Below are positions 32,784 through 44,600 of a stretch of 64,000 nt of DNA, one piece after another (the stretch's first letter is position 1; each line of letters opens with the position of its first letter). Under the pieces are notes generated by a model. That model had not been told where the DNA came from, searched no databases, and worked only from the letters and a program-made list of their open reading frames with translations. This stretch comes from Metellina segmentata (lineage: Eukaryota > Arthropoda > Arachnida > Araneae > Tetragnathidae), in contig OX375873.1 of the NCBI GenBank assembly GCA_947359465.1, forward strand, positions 95,839,478 through 95,903,477, in the 5' to 3' direction. The position numbers and the translations under genes are program-made.

Positions 32784-35667
32784 CTTCTATGAAATAGTTT
32801 GAATATTCTGTTCCAATGAAGAAAATATTTTAGAACATTAATATTCAGAGTATATCTTAAGTTAGTATGGTTCTTTCATTTGTACAAAGAAATATTTTTA
32901 ATCCTCAAAAGAGGAATGTGTATAAATTGAATTATTTTCTGGTTTCTATGTACATTTATACACTTCAGAGTGATAACATTAACTGTAATTTATACACGAG
33001 GAAATAAAACGATGTTAATGCTCACATCGACATTCAAGGTTATTGTAATTAATCTGTATATTAAAGAATAATCAGTTGAAAATTTGCATTCAATAATTTT
33101 TCAAATTTCCTCTTTCATTAGTACATTTCTATCTTTGATAGCTAGTTTACTGCTGTAATGATTAATTTTTAAGTCTACATGTGTTTAATCGCATAAAAAA
33201 ATTCAAATGACTTAATATTATAGCAGTGTCTTCACATATATTTTAAACTTTAGGAACTAGAATACTTCAATCTCTTTACTGTCATTCTATAAAAGATAAT
33301 TGTTATAAGTTATTTCTGCTATACACAATTAATGCTATTCTTGAATATTTTTAACAGTTATAAAAGAGGAGCGTTACTTAAATGTGTAAATACTTATTTT
33401 TTTATTGCAAGATGCATATTTTTTCCTGAGCAATAAGCCATATTCGTTTAAGTTTTTGAGTGTATATGATTTTAAAATGCCTAGATTTGAAGATGAATTA
33501 TTGTTTTTAAATTTGCTTCAACTTGGTTTCTTCTAAATAAATGGAAAAAAGGGTGAAATGTTTATTTTTCATTATGTATTTAAATTTATTTATATTGTTT
33601 AGTTTTAATCATATTAGATATATCAAACTAATATAAAATATAGCTTAAGTTTCCATTTATAAATAAATAAACATTGTCTGCTTTAGTTACATGTATTTGA
33701 ATTTCCTTAGTTTCATATATATGATATTTGAATTATAATTTCCTTCATACACATTTTCGCTATCAATACTAATTACAGTATTGTAATGTGTTATCATCTT
33801 TTTATTCACAACTTCATCTGGAGATGTCTTATTCATTTCATTGCCTAGATTGTTCAATTTTTTGTTTTTGAGTTGTGCTGTTTTATATGCTTTAGTTTGA
33901 AAGTGAATTCCTGTGAATGTAATTTAGAAGTACACATTTTCTGTTTGACTATAGAGTAATTTTCATGATAGAGGATTAATTTTTTAGGTTGAATATACTT
34001 ATATATATATTTTCTTAGCCAATTCAATTAATTTGTCTTTGCTTTGTGTTTTTATCTGGAATTTCGTCTTACCTAGTTTTCATAGATAGATTGCTGTTTT
34101 GTATTCATTGTATAAGATACTATTTGTTTGCAATTCAACCAGCTATTATATGTTGATATTTAGACGCTAAACATAACAGTATCTAAATGTAAATTGTTAC
34201 ATTATGTAAATGTTTTTGTTAATAAAAATGGTTGAAAAATATATTCAAGTAAACTACAATGTGCTAAGAGTAGATTTTATCTGTATATTTTTTGATAAAA
34301 ATAACATGGTCTTCAAATATAATGGTGAAGAAAAATCAACATCAAAATAATAGAAAGTGTTTTATATGGGTCATGATAAAGTGTAACCTGCTTTGCAAAA
34401 TGGATGAAACACATTCAATGTCTATATGAAATTAAAAAGTTCCTGCGAATTTTGATTTTAACGAAATTTTGTAAGCTAAATATTAAGTGTAATGTTGGTG
34501 CCATTCAATTGGATATTCTCAATTAGATCTATTTGAATCATGATTAATGCAATCTCAAATAGTTTCACTTTGTTAAAGCAATCTCAAATTTTATTATTTG
34601 TTTATTATAGAGCATAGTACATGTGTTCTGAATGGAAAACGACAAATAAAATAGTGTTATGTATACTTTTAAGATAAAAGTATTTATTTTTTTATCATGT
34701 ACAACAAATAAATTGAAGGTGAAAATATCTTTCTCTGCATTTGATTTTGTTTTCTGATATCAGGACACGGTGCTGGATATTTTAATGTAATGTGCTGTGT
34801 GGGACAACCTGTGATAATAAATTATAATAATTTTAATGTTACTCTTAGTCCTTTTTTATAAAAAGAAAATACAAACACATTTAAAGATTTTACCTTTTAT
34901 ACATATTGAATTTCTCTTAGAAGTTAATTTCTATTTGAAGACAACCCAATTTGATCATTAAGAAACTCAAAATTTAAGAATTTATTATTTTAATTTAAAA
35001 ACTCAAGTTATTTTTATATCTTTGAATTACAAATCCAAAGCAGCTATAAAAAAAAAATGGGACATAATTTTAAAATGTCTGTTTAATCTACCTAAAATTA
35101 CGGATCTTTGGTAATTATGTTCTCATTGAATTTAATCAGGTGGTTTTAAACTGTCAGATTTTTTTATGATCATAATGCATTTCAAATTTCTGAAAAGCTT
35201 TAACCTAATTCAGACAATCTTGCTAATCAAATGAGAATTATATTATTTTTGATATTGGTACTAAACTAGTTCAAAAATACTGATATTCCTCTAGTTCATT
35301 AGTATAGAATGTTGTACCAGGAATACTAAATGGAATTCTACCTTCACACATTTTATATTAAATGTAGAATTCTTAAATTTTAGAGTTGCTAATTTTTAGT
35401 TATACCATGTTTTTATAAATACAATTTTTGTAAATCTAGCTGAATAATTTCTAATTACTAACACTTTTAAGAATTGCCTTTGCACTTATACTGTTTACAA
35501 TTGCTATGTGCAGTTGAACCTCTCAAATTAAATGTTTTTCTTTTTGCATTTCATATTTGACATTATTTTTCTGCAAATATTCCACTAATTGTAATCATTT
35601 TGTATTCAGATTAGGTATCTGAAATTTGTATTTACACAAGGGTAAAATTGCGAAATTTGTAGGTAAT
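32784..35667 (+). other. PDCD10 3' untranslated region and intergenic AT-rich DNA
   Basis: A candidate AATAAA lies at 33003-33008, about 220 nt after the PDCD10 stop; further AATAAA motifs follow, so the 3' end is uncertain. The rest shows no coding or repeat signal that I can name. Confidence 0.4.
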
Positions 35668-35675
35668 GTCATAAG

Positions 35676-36441
35676 TAGGGCAACTTTTTGCAACAAATGC
35701 AACTTTTTTCACACGTTCTACACTGCATGTTAAGTACTAAAACCAAAATTTCTTCTACATGGGGTGTATTGCAAGTGAGTTATAACCGCAACTTTCTGCA
35801 TAAATGCAACCACTTGCAAATTTTTAAAATTTAGCTTAAAATGAATTAATATGAGATTACTATTTCATTTTTTGCCCTCTGAATCAACCCTTCGATCACG
35901 TGTATGATCTTGCGAACGCCGAAGTATTGCGGATCAAACAAGAAGTTCATGGAAAGAAGGTGTTCTTCCTAACAGACAAAAGTGAAATTAATGGCAAGAA
36001 GTACTTTTAACACAATGGTTGGCACTCTTGATAACCCAGAGGAAACTTGCGTAGATGACTGTAGAGTTTTCGAGGTGAGTGTCGATCATCAATATGTTGT
36101 TCGCCTTATAGATGACGTTTTAAAATCTCTGAATGTTGAGCAAAAGGATTTTGCGCCTCTTTTCTATCCGATACAGCACATTATATGACTGCGGTTGATG
36201 CAGTTTTTCAATGTTAAAGAAATTACTGGCCAAAGATGGCCATTCAACGTTCTTCTGTATTTAATGATGTATTATAATACTGTTGTACACGACTAAAATT
36301 GTCGATATATTTTGAACTTTTTCCATTTTTACGAGTAATTTATTTTAGATTTTAGTGTACCAAAAATAAATGCAACTTTATTTCCATAAATGCAATTTTA
36401 GGGAATGATAAAGGCAATATTGCAACAAAAAAGTTGCCCTA
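35676..36441 (+). mobile_element. hAT element remnant with 8-bp target duplication
   Basis: Ends are TAGGGCAACTTTTTGCAACA and, reversed, TAGGGCAACTTTTTTGTTGC. GTCATAAG flanks it at 35668-35675 and 36442-36449, the 8-bp duplication expected of hAT elements. The interior encodes a broken piece of a DUF659/hAT-type transposase: MVGTLDNPEETCVDDC, then IDDVLKSLNVEQKDFAPL, then HYMTAVDAVF in the next frame. The copy is internally deleted (766 bp). Confidence 0.75.
35982..36230 (+). pseudogene. hAT transposase fragment
   Basis: Open stretch of 68 codons plus a frame-shifted continuation. It has the acidic 'TLDNPEET' and 'IDDVLKSLN...DFAPL' pattern followed by YMTAV, the region just before the central catalytic Asp in DUF659-type transposases. 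The enzyme's remaining domains are absent. Confidence 0.5.
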
Positions 36442-36449
36442 GTCATAAG

Positions 36450-36832
36450 GGAGGCAAAAAATGTTTTAGTTACATCCATCATTAGTCTGCTTTCAATTAT
36501 AAAAAGTTAAATGCAAAGCAAGCACCAACGTTTATAAACTAATACCTGAATCTTACAAGCATAAAACAGAAAAATTTCGTTTATGCTGTTTTTTTTCTTC
36601 TATATCTCAGTTAATATAGTCTTGAACCACATGACTTGAATGGCAGATATTCTAAATTACTAAGAAGGATTTGTAATGCATTGGTTTACTTAGATATGAA
36701 AGAAAGATTTGGTTGAACCTGCATAGATGAAGATTCCAGTTTAATGACCAAAAAATTCTTGCTTGTATTTCTCACTTAAACCATTGAAAAGCATGGTAAA
36801 AGTATTTTTGTTACAAAACCTCAGTGAAGATC
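36450..36832. other. Intergenic AT-rich spacer
   Basis: No feature recognised between the hAT remnant and the Tc1 element. Confidence 0.4.
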
Positions 36833-37015
36833 TACACTGCTGGCCACTGTAAATGCAACACCCTGAAGGAAGCATGCAAATAATATGAAATTTACAACAT
36901 GCATTAGCGGAGGTGAGATATGCAAATGATTAGAATTTCAGCGCAGACGCACATCACGCGCGCCTGTGGCGCCACTTCAAAGCGCTATTTAAGGCTTGGA
37001 TAGTTCGACGATTTC

Positions 37016-38359
37016 TGGTTCAAAATTACGAGGTGTTGTCCTCGGGTCTTTCCCTTAAGGGAGTGATCCCGGACCGTCGTCAATAGCCCGTTGTGTTGCT
37101 CTAGTACGACGTTAACTAAAATTAAATTAAAATTACCCGGACCGTCGTCGTCAACCGGTATAGTGGTTAAGGTGTTAGCCTCTCGATCGGAAGGTTCCTG
37201 GTTCGAATCCGGGTCCGGGCATGGATGTTTGTAAACGTATGGTGTAGAGGCGGCTGGTGCACCTTAAATCTGTCGTGGTCGAAAGTCCTCACGTTGGGTT
37301 GGCGTGGAAGTTTGGAGAGTGGGGTGCTAGCTCAGGTGTTGCTTCGTCATCTGACCGTGGTTCAAAATTACGAGGTATTGTCCTCGGATCTTTCCCTTAA
37401 GGGACTAATCCCGGACCGTCGTCAATAGCCCGTTGTGTTGCTCTAGTACGACGTTAACTAAAAATTACCAATTACCCGGACCGTCGTCAATAGCCCGTTG
37501 TGTTGCTCTAGTACGACGTTAACTAAAATTAAATTAAAATTACCCGGACCGTCGTCGTCAACCGGTATAGTGGTTAAGGTGTTAGCCTCTCGATCGGAAG
37601 GTTCCTGGTTCGAATCCGGGTCCGGGCATGGATGTTTGTAAACGTATGGTGTAGAGGCGGCTGGTGCACCTTAAATCTGTCGTGGTCGAAAGTCCTCACG
37701 TTGGGTTGGCGTGGAAGTTTGGAGAGTGGGGTGCTAGCTCAGGTGTTGCTTCGTCATCTGACCGTGGTTCAAAATTACGAGGTATTGTCCTCGGATCTTT
37801 CCCTTAAGGGACTAATCCCGGACCGTCGTCAATAGCCCGTTGTGTTGCTCTAGTACGACGTTAACTAAAAATTACCAATTACCCGGACCGTCGTCAATAG
37901 CCCGTTGTGTTGCTCTAGTACGACGTTAACTAAAATTAAATTAAAATTACCCGGACCGTCGTCGTCAACCGGTATAGTGGTTAAGGTGTTAGCCTCTCGA
38001 TCGGAAGGTTCCTGGTTCGAATCCGGGTCCGGGCATGGATGTTTGTAAACGTATGGTGTAGAGGCGGCTGGTGCACCTTAAATCTGTCGTGGTCGAAAGT
38101 CCTCACGTTGGGTTGGCGTGGAAGTTTGGAGAGTGGGGTGCTAGCTCAGGTGTTGCTTCGTCATCTGACCGTGGTTCAAAATTACGAGGTATTGTCCTCG
38201 GATCTTTCCCTTAAGGGACTAATCCCGGACCGTCGTCAATAGCCCGTTGTGTTGCTCTAGTACGACGTTAACTAAAAATTACCAATTACCCGGACCGTCG
38301 TCAATAGCCCGTTGTGTTGCTCTAGTACGACGTTAACTAAAAATTACCATTACCATTAT
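37016..38359 (+). repeat. SINE-A concatemer: three exact-looking 407-bp units
   Basis: Inserted into the 5' leader of the Tc1 element: TTCGACGATTTC occurs at 37004-37015 and 38360-38371. After a leading tail fragment (37016-37133) a 407-bp unit repeats three times, starting near 37134, 37541 and 37948. Each unit contains a full SINE (CCGGTATAGTGGTTAAGG head, B box GGTTCGAATCC, body, tail) plus a second tail block (CCGGACCGTCGTCAATAGCC onward). The same 67-codon frame appears in each unit at 37225, 37632 and 38039 with identical translations, so the units are very young. Those frames are not genes. The array ends with a tail carrying ATTACCATTACCATTA. Confidence 0.92.
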
Positions 38360-38421
38360 TTCGACGATTTCAAGTACGGCAATTGTGTTTTTCTTGTGTT
38401 TTTTTCAAAAAACGATCAATT

Positions 38422-39462
38422 ATGCCTCGTAGAAAACAGCGATCATCTTTTGATCAAGTGTCCGAGTTCGACAGAGGAAGGATAGTGGCCTGCCGAGATT
38501 ATGGATTATCTTTCAGGGAAATCGGTAGTCATGTTGGACGAAACCAAACAACTGTAATGCGGATATGTGATCGTTGGATGCATGAGGGTACGACAGACCG
38601 ACGTGTTCGATCGCATCCACTTCAGTGCACCACTTCACGTCATGACAGGCATACTGTGCGTATGGCAGTGACGAATCGCTCAGCCACATCACGAACCATA
38701 GCACAGTACATTCAGTCTGTAACGCATCATCCAGTGTCTGCGCGTACCATTCGACGCCGTTTACAGCAGAGTGGTCTGTCCGCAAGACGAACATTGCTTT
38801 GTCTACCCTTGACGCAGAACCACAGACGTCTCCGCCGCCAATGGTGCGATGAAAGAAGGACGTGGACGGCAGAATGGAATGAAATTGTCTTTACTGACGA
38901 GTCACGCTTATGTCTGCAACACCACGATGGTCGGATTCGAGTCTGGAGACACCGTGGAGAGAGGATGCTGAACAGCTGCGTTATGCACCGCCACACTGGT
39001 CCTGCACCGGGTATTATGGTATGGGGCGGTATTGGATATCACTCTCGCACTCTTCTAGTACGCATTGCCGGTACTTTAAGCAGCCAGTGCTACATATCAG
39101 AGGTATTGGAGCCAGTTGTCCTTCCTTACCTTCAGGGCTTGCCCACAGCCATATTTCAACAGGATAATGCGCGACCACACGTGTCACGCATTGTCCAAGG
39201 GTTCTTCGTCAATCGCCAGATTGAATTGCTTCCCTGGCCATCTCGCTCTCCGGATCTTTTGCCGATAGAAAACATGTGGTCCATGGTTGCTCGACGATTG
39301 ACCCAGATTACATCCCCAGCTGTTACACCAGATCTACTTTGGCAACGTGTAGAAGCTGCTTGGTCTGCTGTACCCCAAGAACACATCCAAAGTCTCTTTG
39401 AATCAATGCTGAGGCGTGTGGAAGCGGTGATCTCCAACAATGGCGGCTACTCTGGCTACTGA
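38422..39462 (+). CDS. Tc1-family transposase, apparently intact (DD34E)
   Basis: Cut-and-paste DNA transposase acting at TA sites. Single uninterrupted frame of 346 residues from MPRRKQRSS; an upstream in-frame ATG at 38383 would add 13 residues and is less likely. The N-terminal paired-type DNA-binding region contains SEFDRGRIVACRDYGLSFRE and VGRNQTTVMRICDRW (helix-turn-helix), then SARTIRRRLQQSGL. Catalytic residues are the Asp in VFTDESRL, the Asp in QQDNARPH and the Glu in DLLPIENMW, with 34 residues between the last two. GIMVWGGIGY is the usual Gly-rich box. The terminal repeats and TA flanks are intact, so the protein could be functional; the SINE array in the leader may stop its expression. 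Confidence 0.93.
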   Translation: MPRRKQRSSFDQVSEFDRGRIVACRDYGLSFREIGSHVGRNQTTVMRICDRWMHEGTTDRRVRSHPLQCTTSRHDRHTVRMAVTNRSATSRTIAQYIQSVTHHPVSARTIRRRLQQSGLSARRTLLCLPLTQNHRRLRRQWCDERRTWTAEWNEIVFTDESRLCLQHHDGRIRVWRHRGERMLNSCVMHRHTGPAPGIMVWGGIGYHSRTLLVRIAGTLSSQCYISEVLEPVVLPYLQGLPTAIFQQDNARPHVSRIVQGFFVNRQIELLPWPSRSPDLLPIENMWSMVARRLTQITSPAVTPDLLWQRVEAAWSAVPQEHIQSLFESMLRRVEAVISNNGGYSGY

Positions 39463-39600
39463 TTTTGGCAGGAACCACACTTCACAGAAGTCTATAAATT
39501 TAATCATTTGATACTTGGTCAACATGTTATCTACAAAATAAATTTTGTTGTGATATCTCTTGTCTTTCTTGGTGTTGCAATTTGGGTGGCCAGCAGTGTA

Positions 39601-39949
39601 GTTTGCATAAATGTGTTTTGCACATATAAATTTAAATAGTTACATAAAAAATGTAGTTTTAGGTTTTTAAATGGTGGGTCCTCTTATATTATTTCCCTTC
39701 TGGAGCACTGAATATCAAATAACGGAAGGTACTGTCTATATAACACGAGAACTTTAGAATACACGAAGTCTGCCTCTGTTTGCCATAAGAATTGACCTTA
39801 CCTTATTTTCCATGGAGTATGCTTGACAAAATGTATTCAAGTTTGTCAGATTGGCTCACTTGATAAATTGGAAATATATTTAAGGGATTTTTACTTTGCT
39901 CCGTAGTAGAACTATACTTTTCAAACTGCTCAAGACGAACGAGCCCTGT
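39601..39949. other. Intergenic spacer between two Tc1 elements
   Basis: AT-rich, no feature recognised. Confidence 0.4.
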
Positions 39950-40534
39950 TTATAGCGATCACCGACTCAGACTTGGTGTAGGGAGCCATTCTCGTGGTAG
40001 ATACAGTATATGCACCTCAACTTAATTCATATGTGTACACTACATTACAATAATGGACAGGACGCTATCGGATTTCATAAAATCACACTACTTATTTGGG
40101 GGTGTTTTTCGTGGTGTGGCATGGGAACTTCGCATGTTCCTGGTAAATTGAACGCTGATGCCTATATGAACATTTTGGAGTCAGATTCTTCCTCCGCTAT
40201 AGCAGTTTAATGGATGGACGAATGTTACTTCCAGGACAACGCTCCATGTCATGTTGCAGCTTCTGTCAAGCAGTGATATCAAGGTATGGATGTAAAAGGT
40301 CTTCCCTGGACTGCTCAGAGTCAAGACCTAAACCCCGTGTAACATTTGTGAGACGAGTTTGAGCGACGCTTGCAAGCCAGAGAACCCCGTCCGAAATCTA
40401 CAGATGAGCTGGCGACATTATTGCAGCAGGAATGGACTCAAATACCCATAGCTGTGTATCAAAACCTTGTTGAAAGTATGCCCAGAAGGGTTGCTAGTGT
40501 AATTGCAGCACGTGAGGACCACACCCCCTATTAA
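39950..40534 (+). pseudogene. Tc1-type transposase pseudogene, C-terminal half
   Basis: Reads LLIWGCFSWCGMG near 40085, then YFQDNAPCHVAASVKQ (second Asp) at about 40228, then QSQDLNPV and DEFERRLQAREPRPKSTDELATLLQQEWTQIP to about 40445, ending near PRRVASVIAARGPHPLLK. At least one frame change and several stops, including one where the final catalytic Glu region should be. Family differs from the intact Tc1 at 38.4 kb. Termini not resolved. Confidence 0.75.
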
Positions 40535-40767
40535 AGCATGTATTCTTTCCCGTATACCATCACATCTTGCTGTCCGGTCCATTATTGTAGGGTAGTGTAT
40601 ATGCAGACTATTTCCTTCCCAACCTAACCATCTTAAATATATGGAAATCCCAAGTTCCACTACCTCTGAAGGGGTTAATTTGTGTGTGTATCCCCAATGC
40701 ACTATCTGAAAAACTCTGGGATGACAAAAGTTTTTTCTAAAACTGCAGGATTGATCAAGTGTCATCG
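40535..40767. other. 3' flank of the Tc1 pseudogene
   Basis: Probably the remaining end of that transposon; no clear inverted repeat seen. Confidence 0.3.
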
Positions 40768-41065
40768 GCCGTGGTTCAAAAATACGTGGTGTCCTCGGAT
40801 ATTTCCCATTGGGATTGATCCCGGACCGTCGTCAATAGACCGTCGTGTTGCTCCAGTACGACGTAATTGAAATACCTACCCGTGCCGTCGGTACCTGGTA
40901 TTTTTAATTTACGTGGTACTAGAGCAACACAACGTGCTATTGACGACGTTCCGGCATCAATCACAAAGGGAAAGATCCGAGGATAACACGTAATGTTGAA
41001 CCACGGTCAGAAGACGAGGCAACACCAGAGCCCCACTGTCCAAACTTCCACACCACGCCAATGTG
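40768..41065. repeat. Two SINE-A tail fragments in opposite orientation
   Basis: 40768-40880 runs forward (CCGTGGTTCAAAAATACGTG to CCAGTACGACGTAATTGAAA). About 40890-41065 runs in reverse (TACTAGAGCAACACAACGTG to CTTCCACACCACGCCAATGT). Both have lost their heads. Together they make an imperfect inverted repeat. Confidence 0.65.
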
Positions 41066-41169
41066 ATAAATTATTTATGAACTGTCAAAAGTATAATGTA
41101 AAATTAAATTTTGAAATGGGGATGAAATAATTCTTACATTTCGAGCCTCTCCACCATTCGTAAAGTTTT

Positions 41170-41437
41170 TTTTTTTTTTTTCTAATGGCGGGCAGATTTT
41201 GACCGAAGTTATTGGCCACTACAAGGCCGGAAGTGATGGCCACTTGTGAAGGAGCACCCAGTGGGAGGGCCATCATTGCCCCTAACAATTACATCGTAAT
41301 TTTGAACCATGTTCAGATGACGAAGGAACACATAAGCTGGTATACGCTTACAAACATCCATGCCCGAACCCGGATTCGAACCGGGGACCTTCCGATCTAG
41401 AGGCTAACACCTTAACCACTATACCGGATGGTCGGCC
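41170..41437 (-). repeat. Chimeric SINE: SINE-A head joined to SINE-B tail
   Basis: From the right, in reverse: head GCCGACCATCCGGTATAGTG, B box GGTTCGAATCCGGGTTCGGG and CATGGATGTTTGTAAGCGTA as in SINE-A, then CAGCTTATGTG and CATCTGAACATGGTTCAAAA (SINE-A body, shortened). It then switches at about 41290 to TGTTAGGGGCAATGATGGCC and the ACAAGTGGCCATCACTTCCG block of SINE-B, with an A run at its 3' end. Confidence 0.7.
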
Positions 41438-41647
41438 CATTCGTAAAGTACGCCGGTTGAAATTTAGTCAAAGCATCTAACACTAGATTTAGTTCAGGAT
41501 AAAGTAAATATCTCCGTTATATTTTGTAGTTTCACTATATTTGAGGAGATGCTTTATAACATTTTTTAAAGATGAGTACATAACTATTTCTCTTGAAACC
41601 TATTTTCAACTTCTATACTTACATTTATGCAACTTGGAAGTAATTTT

Positions 41648-44600
41648 TCACCATACGTGGAACAGAACAGTTACTTCATGCAATTTAGAATTTAAAATTA
41701 CATACACAAAATCTTGTTCGTGTAATTTCTCACTGGGAACTACTGGCGTATCTGAAACCTAAAAAAAAAAGTATATAATTCCGTCAGAAAAAAACCCGAA
41801 CAATTTATTTAAAGCTTGGCGTATTGAAATTTTTTTGAAGTGTTATAAAATCAAATAGTTTATATTTAAGAATTGGTTTTGAATCTCAAAGATCCTTCAT
41901 AATTTAAAAAAAAAATATGCCTGAAGTTTAATTTGTGATGCGATGGATTTAAGCCATGGAAACCTTCACAAATAAAACTATGCATTCTAACTTATTTTGT
42001 CTTATTAAGAAGTACGTATGCGCCATATATTTCAATTGGATTTGATCACTTATTTATCAAGTAGCGGGCGTATTACAAAGAAAGTTTATTTTGCGTTACA
42101 AAAGATATATTCGGGTATTTTACATGAATCGATCTGTGCTCAAACCACAGAGTAGTGAGTATTCACATCCTTTGAGACAAAGGACGAATTAATTTATTTC
42201 AATTTGTAGCTTATACAGTTTATTAAAGAGAACATGCTTTTATTTTTCTGTTATTTCTTAATCTTTGTGTCTAACTGTTTCTCCATCTTTGAATCGCTTC
42301 AGAAATTTATAATCCAAGTGTGATTTTTTCTGAAGTCAGCATACGTATCACTTAATTGTGTTTCGAAAACTGTTGAATTGAAAACTTCCGAAAATTCCAA
42401 GCACATGGATGATTCAATACTTTGAAATGTTTGAGGTTTTGTTTACAGCATTTATTAAGCAATAAAATTAATAGCGATTCAAATAGCAATAAAATTGAAC
42501 ATTTTTATTTTAAAGATAAAAACCATCTCTTCGAGAAAATGCGCAAAAAATTATAAAAATATAAAGAAATTTCGGTATTATTTTTGAAAATTTAGTATTG
42601 CATTATATTTAACCCCAATAAAATATATTATTCATTCAGCTACTAAAGTTAACTTGCTTTAAATAATGAAAATGAAATAAAACCTTACATTGCATGTAAT
42701 TTTGAAGACTTTGGACATAATTGTAGGTGTTTGGGAGGATCCAATTTTTCTGACACTAAAAATAAAAAATGTTCCAAATTACCAATGACTGAAAATAATT
42801 GCTCTATGCATATATATATATATATATGTATATATATGGAAACCATATATATATATATATATGGAAACCAAACCAAATGGTTTAAAGCAGAGTTTAATAG
42901 TAATAGTACACTGAAGTTTACAAATAATTAATAATAATAATAATTATTATGTAATTGTGTGCAGTTCTCAACTCCTACTAATTTTGAAGAAATTGTTAAT
43001 TCAATATTGAAATTTGCGGTGATTAATACTTGTATGTAATCAGAGAAAAACAAATAAAATGAAGAATTTTACTCTTTAGATAATATCAGTTATCTGCATG
43101 CTCTCTTATTTGCTGCACACATAAAAAAGTTAAGAATATTTAAGAAACTCGTTGCGAAGTAAAATATTATCTATGGAATGTGTTTAGTAAAAAATCTTAC
43201 TAGAGAAACAAAATCAGACTAACATTATCATTTAATCTAAACATTATCATTTAGGTATACTAGAGATTTACTAGTTATGAAGAATACTAGTTATGAAACT
43301 CCAAGACATTTCTTAATTTCATTGAATTATTATTTTATATGGAAATAAGTATTTTTCATGAAATAACACCAAACGCTAGCCTTACCATATAATATCCTTG
43401 TATAATGCTTTAGAAATTGATAAATATGGTTCTATATTATCTTCATATTGATTAAGCAGGCCTCCAATGCACATATGTTTAAATATGCGAAATAAAAATT
43501 CCGCCCTTTCTTTTTCCTGGAAAAGCAAATAGTTATCTGACTCTTCCACAAGGAGCATAGTTCTCAGCTCATCAGCTATGACAATATCATCGATATAGTC
43601 TTCGAAGCACTTTCTTATCGTTCCGTCTGGCAGAGTAATATTCCTTTCGTAGATCCTGTCAAAAAATTCCATGCTTGAAATGGAACATGGTACAGTTTCC
43701 ACTTCAATGCGTATGTCTGTTCCTTTGTTCGTCCCAGAGTTCTTTAATGTTTGCCAACCAAGATCATTACGGACATTTTCTGATTGTAATATATTCTGTA
43801 AAAAATAATATATTATTTTATTACGAGTATTTCTTGACATCAGAAACAGCATTGCTCTCTGTTTTTGTTTTTGCCTTTTTCTTGTATGTAAAGTATAAAT
43901 TACTTCATAGATGAAGAAACATTACGATTTTAGACTTATAATATACCTTAAAATCCTTTTCCCTTCAAGTTAGAATCCGTTTTTTAAATTTCGTACCTTC
44001 GAGATCGAGTTTCATAAGCATTTTACTGTTAAAATTATTTTAAATATATAAAAATTTATTTAGAAATGTATTCTTGGTAAATGTTGTAATATATTCGTAA
44101 GGAATTAGGTTAACTTCATATGCCGTTTAGATAAAACTAGTTTTCGAGTATGCGTAGCTTTAAAAGCTGTAGTATGCAAATCTTGTGGTGCTGTAAAGGA
44201 TTTATTGAAATATCCCTTTGTCGCGAGTTCCAATAATTGAATAAATGCTATGGCAAGGAATTTTATTTGTAAATTAATTACTATATTTTAAATTAGAACA
44301 TGGCAATAATAATAGCATAATTAATTCTTTGAGTATTAGATATGCACACAAAAACTCTCAGTGTACAGTAAAGTATAAAATGTTATTTCGCGTCAACAGA
44401 GATCATTTCAAATTCCGTTTGACTGCATTTTATTTCAATGAAAACTCGGTGATAGAAAGTCAAGTGCATTTCTGTATTTTTAGGAATATCCTTGAAAATT
44501 TTGAAAAATACTGAGTCGTGGCAGTAAAACTATTTGTTTATTTGTAATTATTTTCAGCACAATATTATTGAAATTGCCCGTGGGAACTAAATTTTCCTGC

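Larger units (their letters stand above)
36835..39598 (+). mobile_element. Tc1 transposon interrupted by a SINE array
   Basis: TA at 36833-36834 and 39599-39600 bracket termini CACTGCTGGCCACTGTAAAT and, reversed, CACTGCTGGCCACCCAAATT; the repeats continue into GCAACACC. Without the nested SINE array and one copy of its target duplication the element would be about 1.41 kb. It has a short 5' leader, one intact transposase gene and about 0.13 kb of 3' sequence. Confidence 0.9.

Noticed and set aside
37145..37222. tRNA gene candidate (A-box and B-box-like sequence)
   Set aside because: It is the tRNA-derived head of SINE-A, repeated in every copy and with no good anticodon stem.
37225..38242. 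Three identical 67-codon open frames
   Set aside because: They lie wholly within the SINE body (also at 58617-58820) and repeat with the 407-bp unit; not genes.
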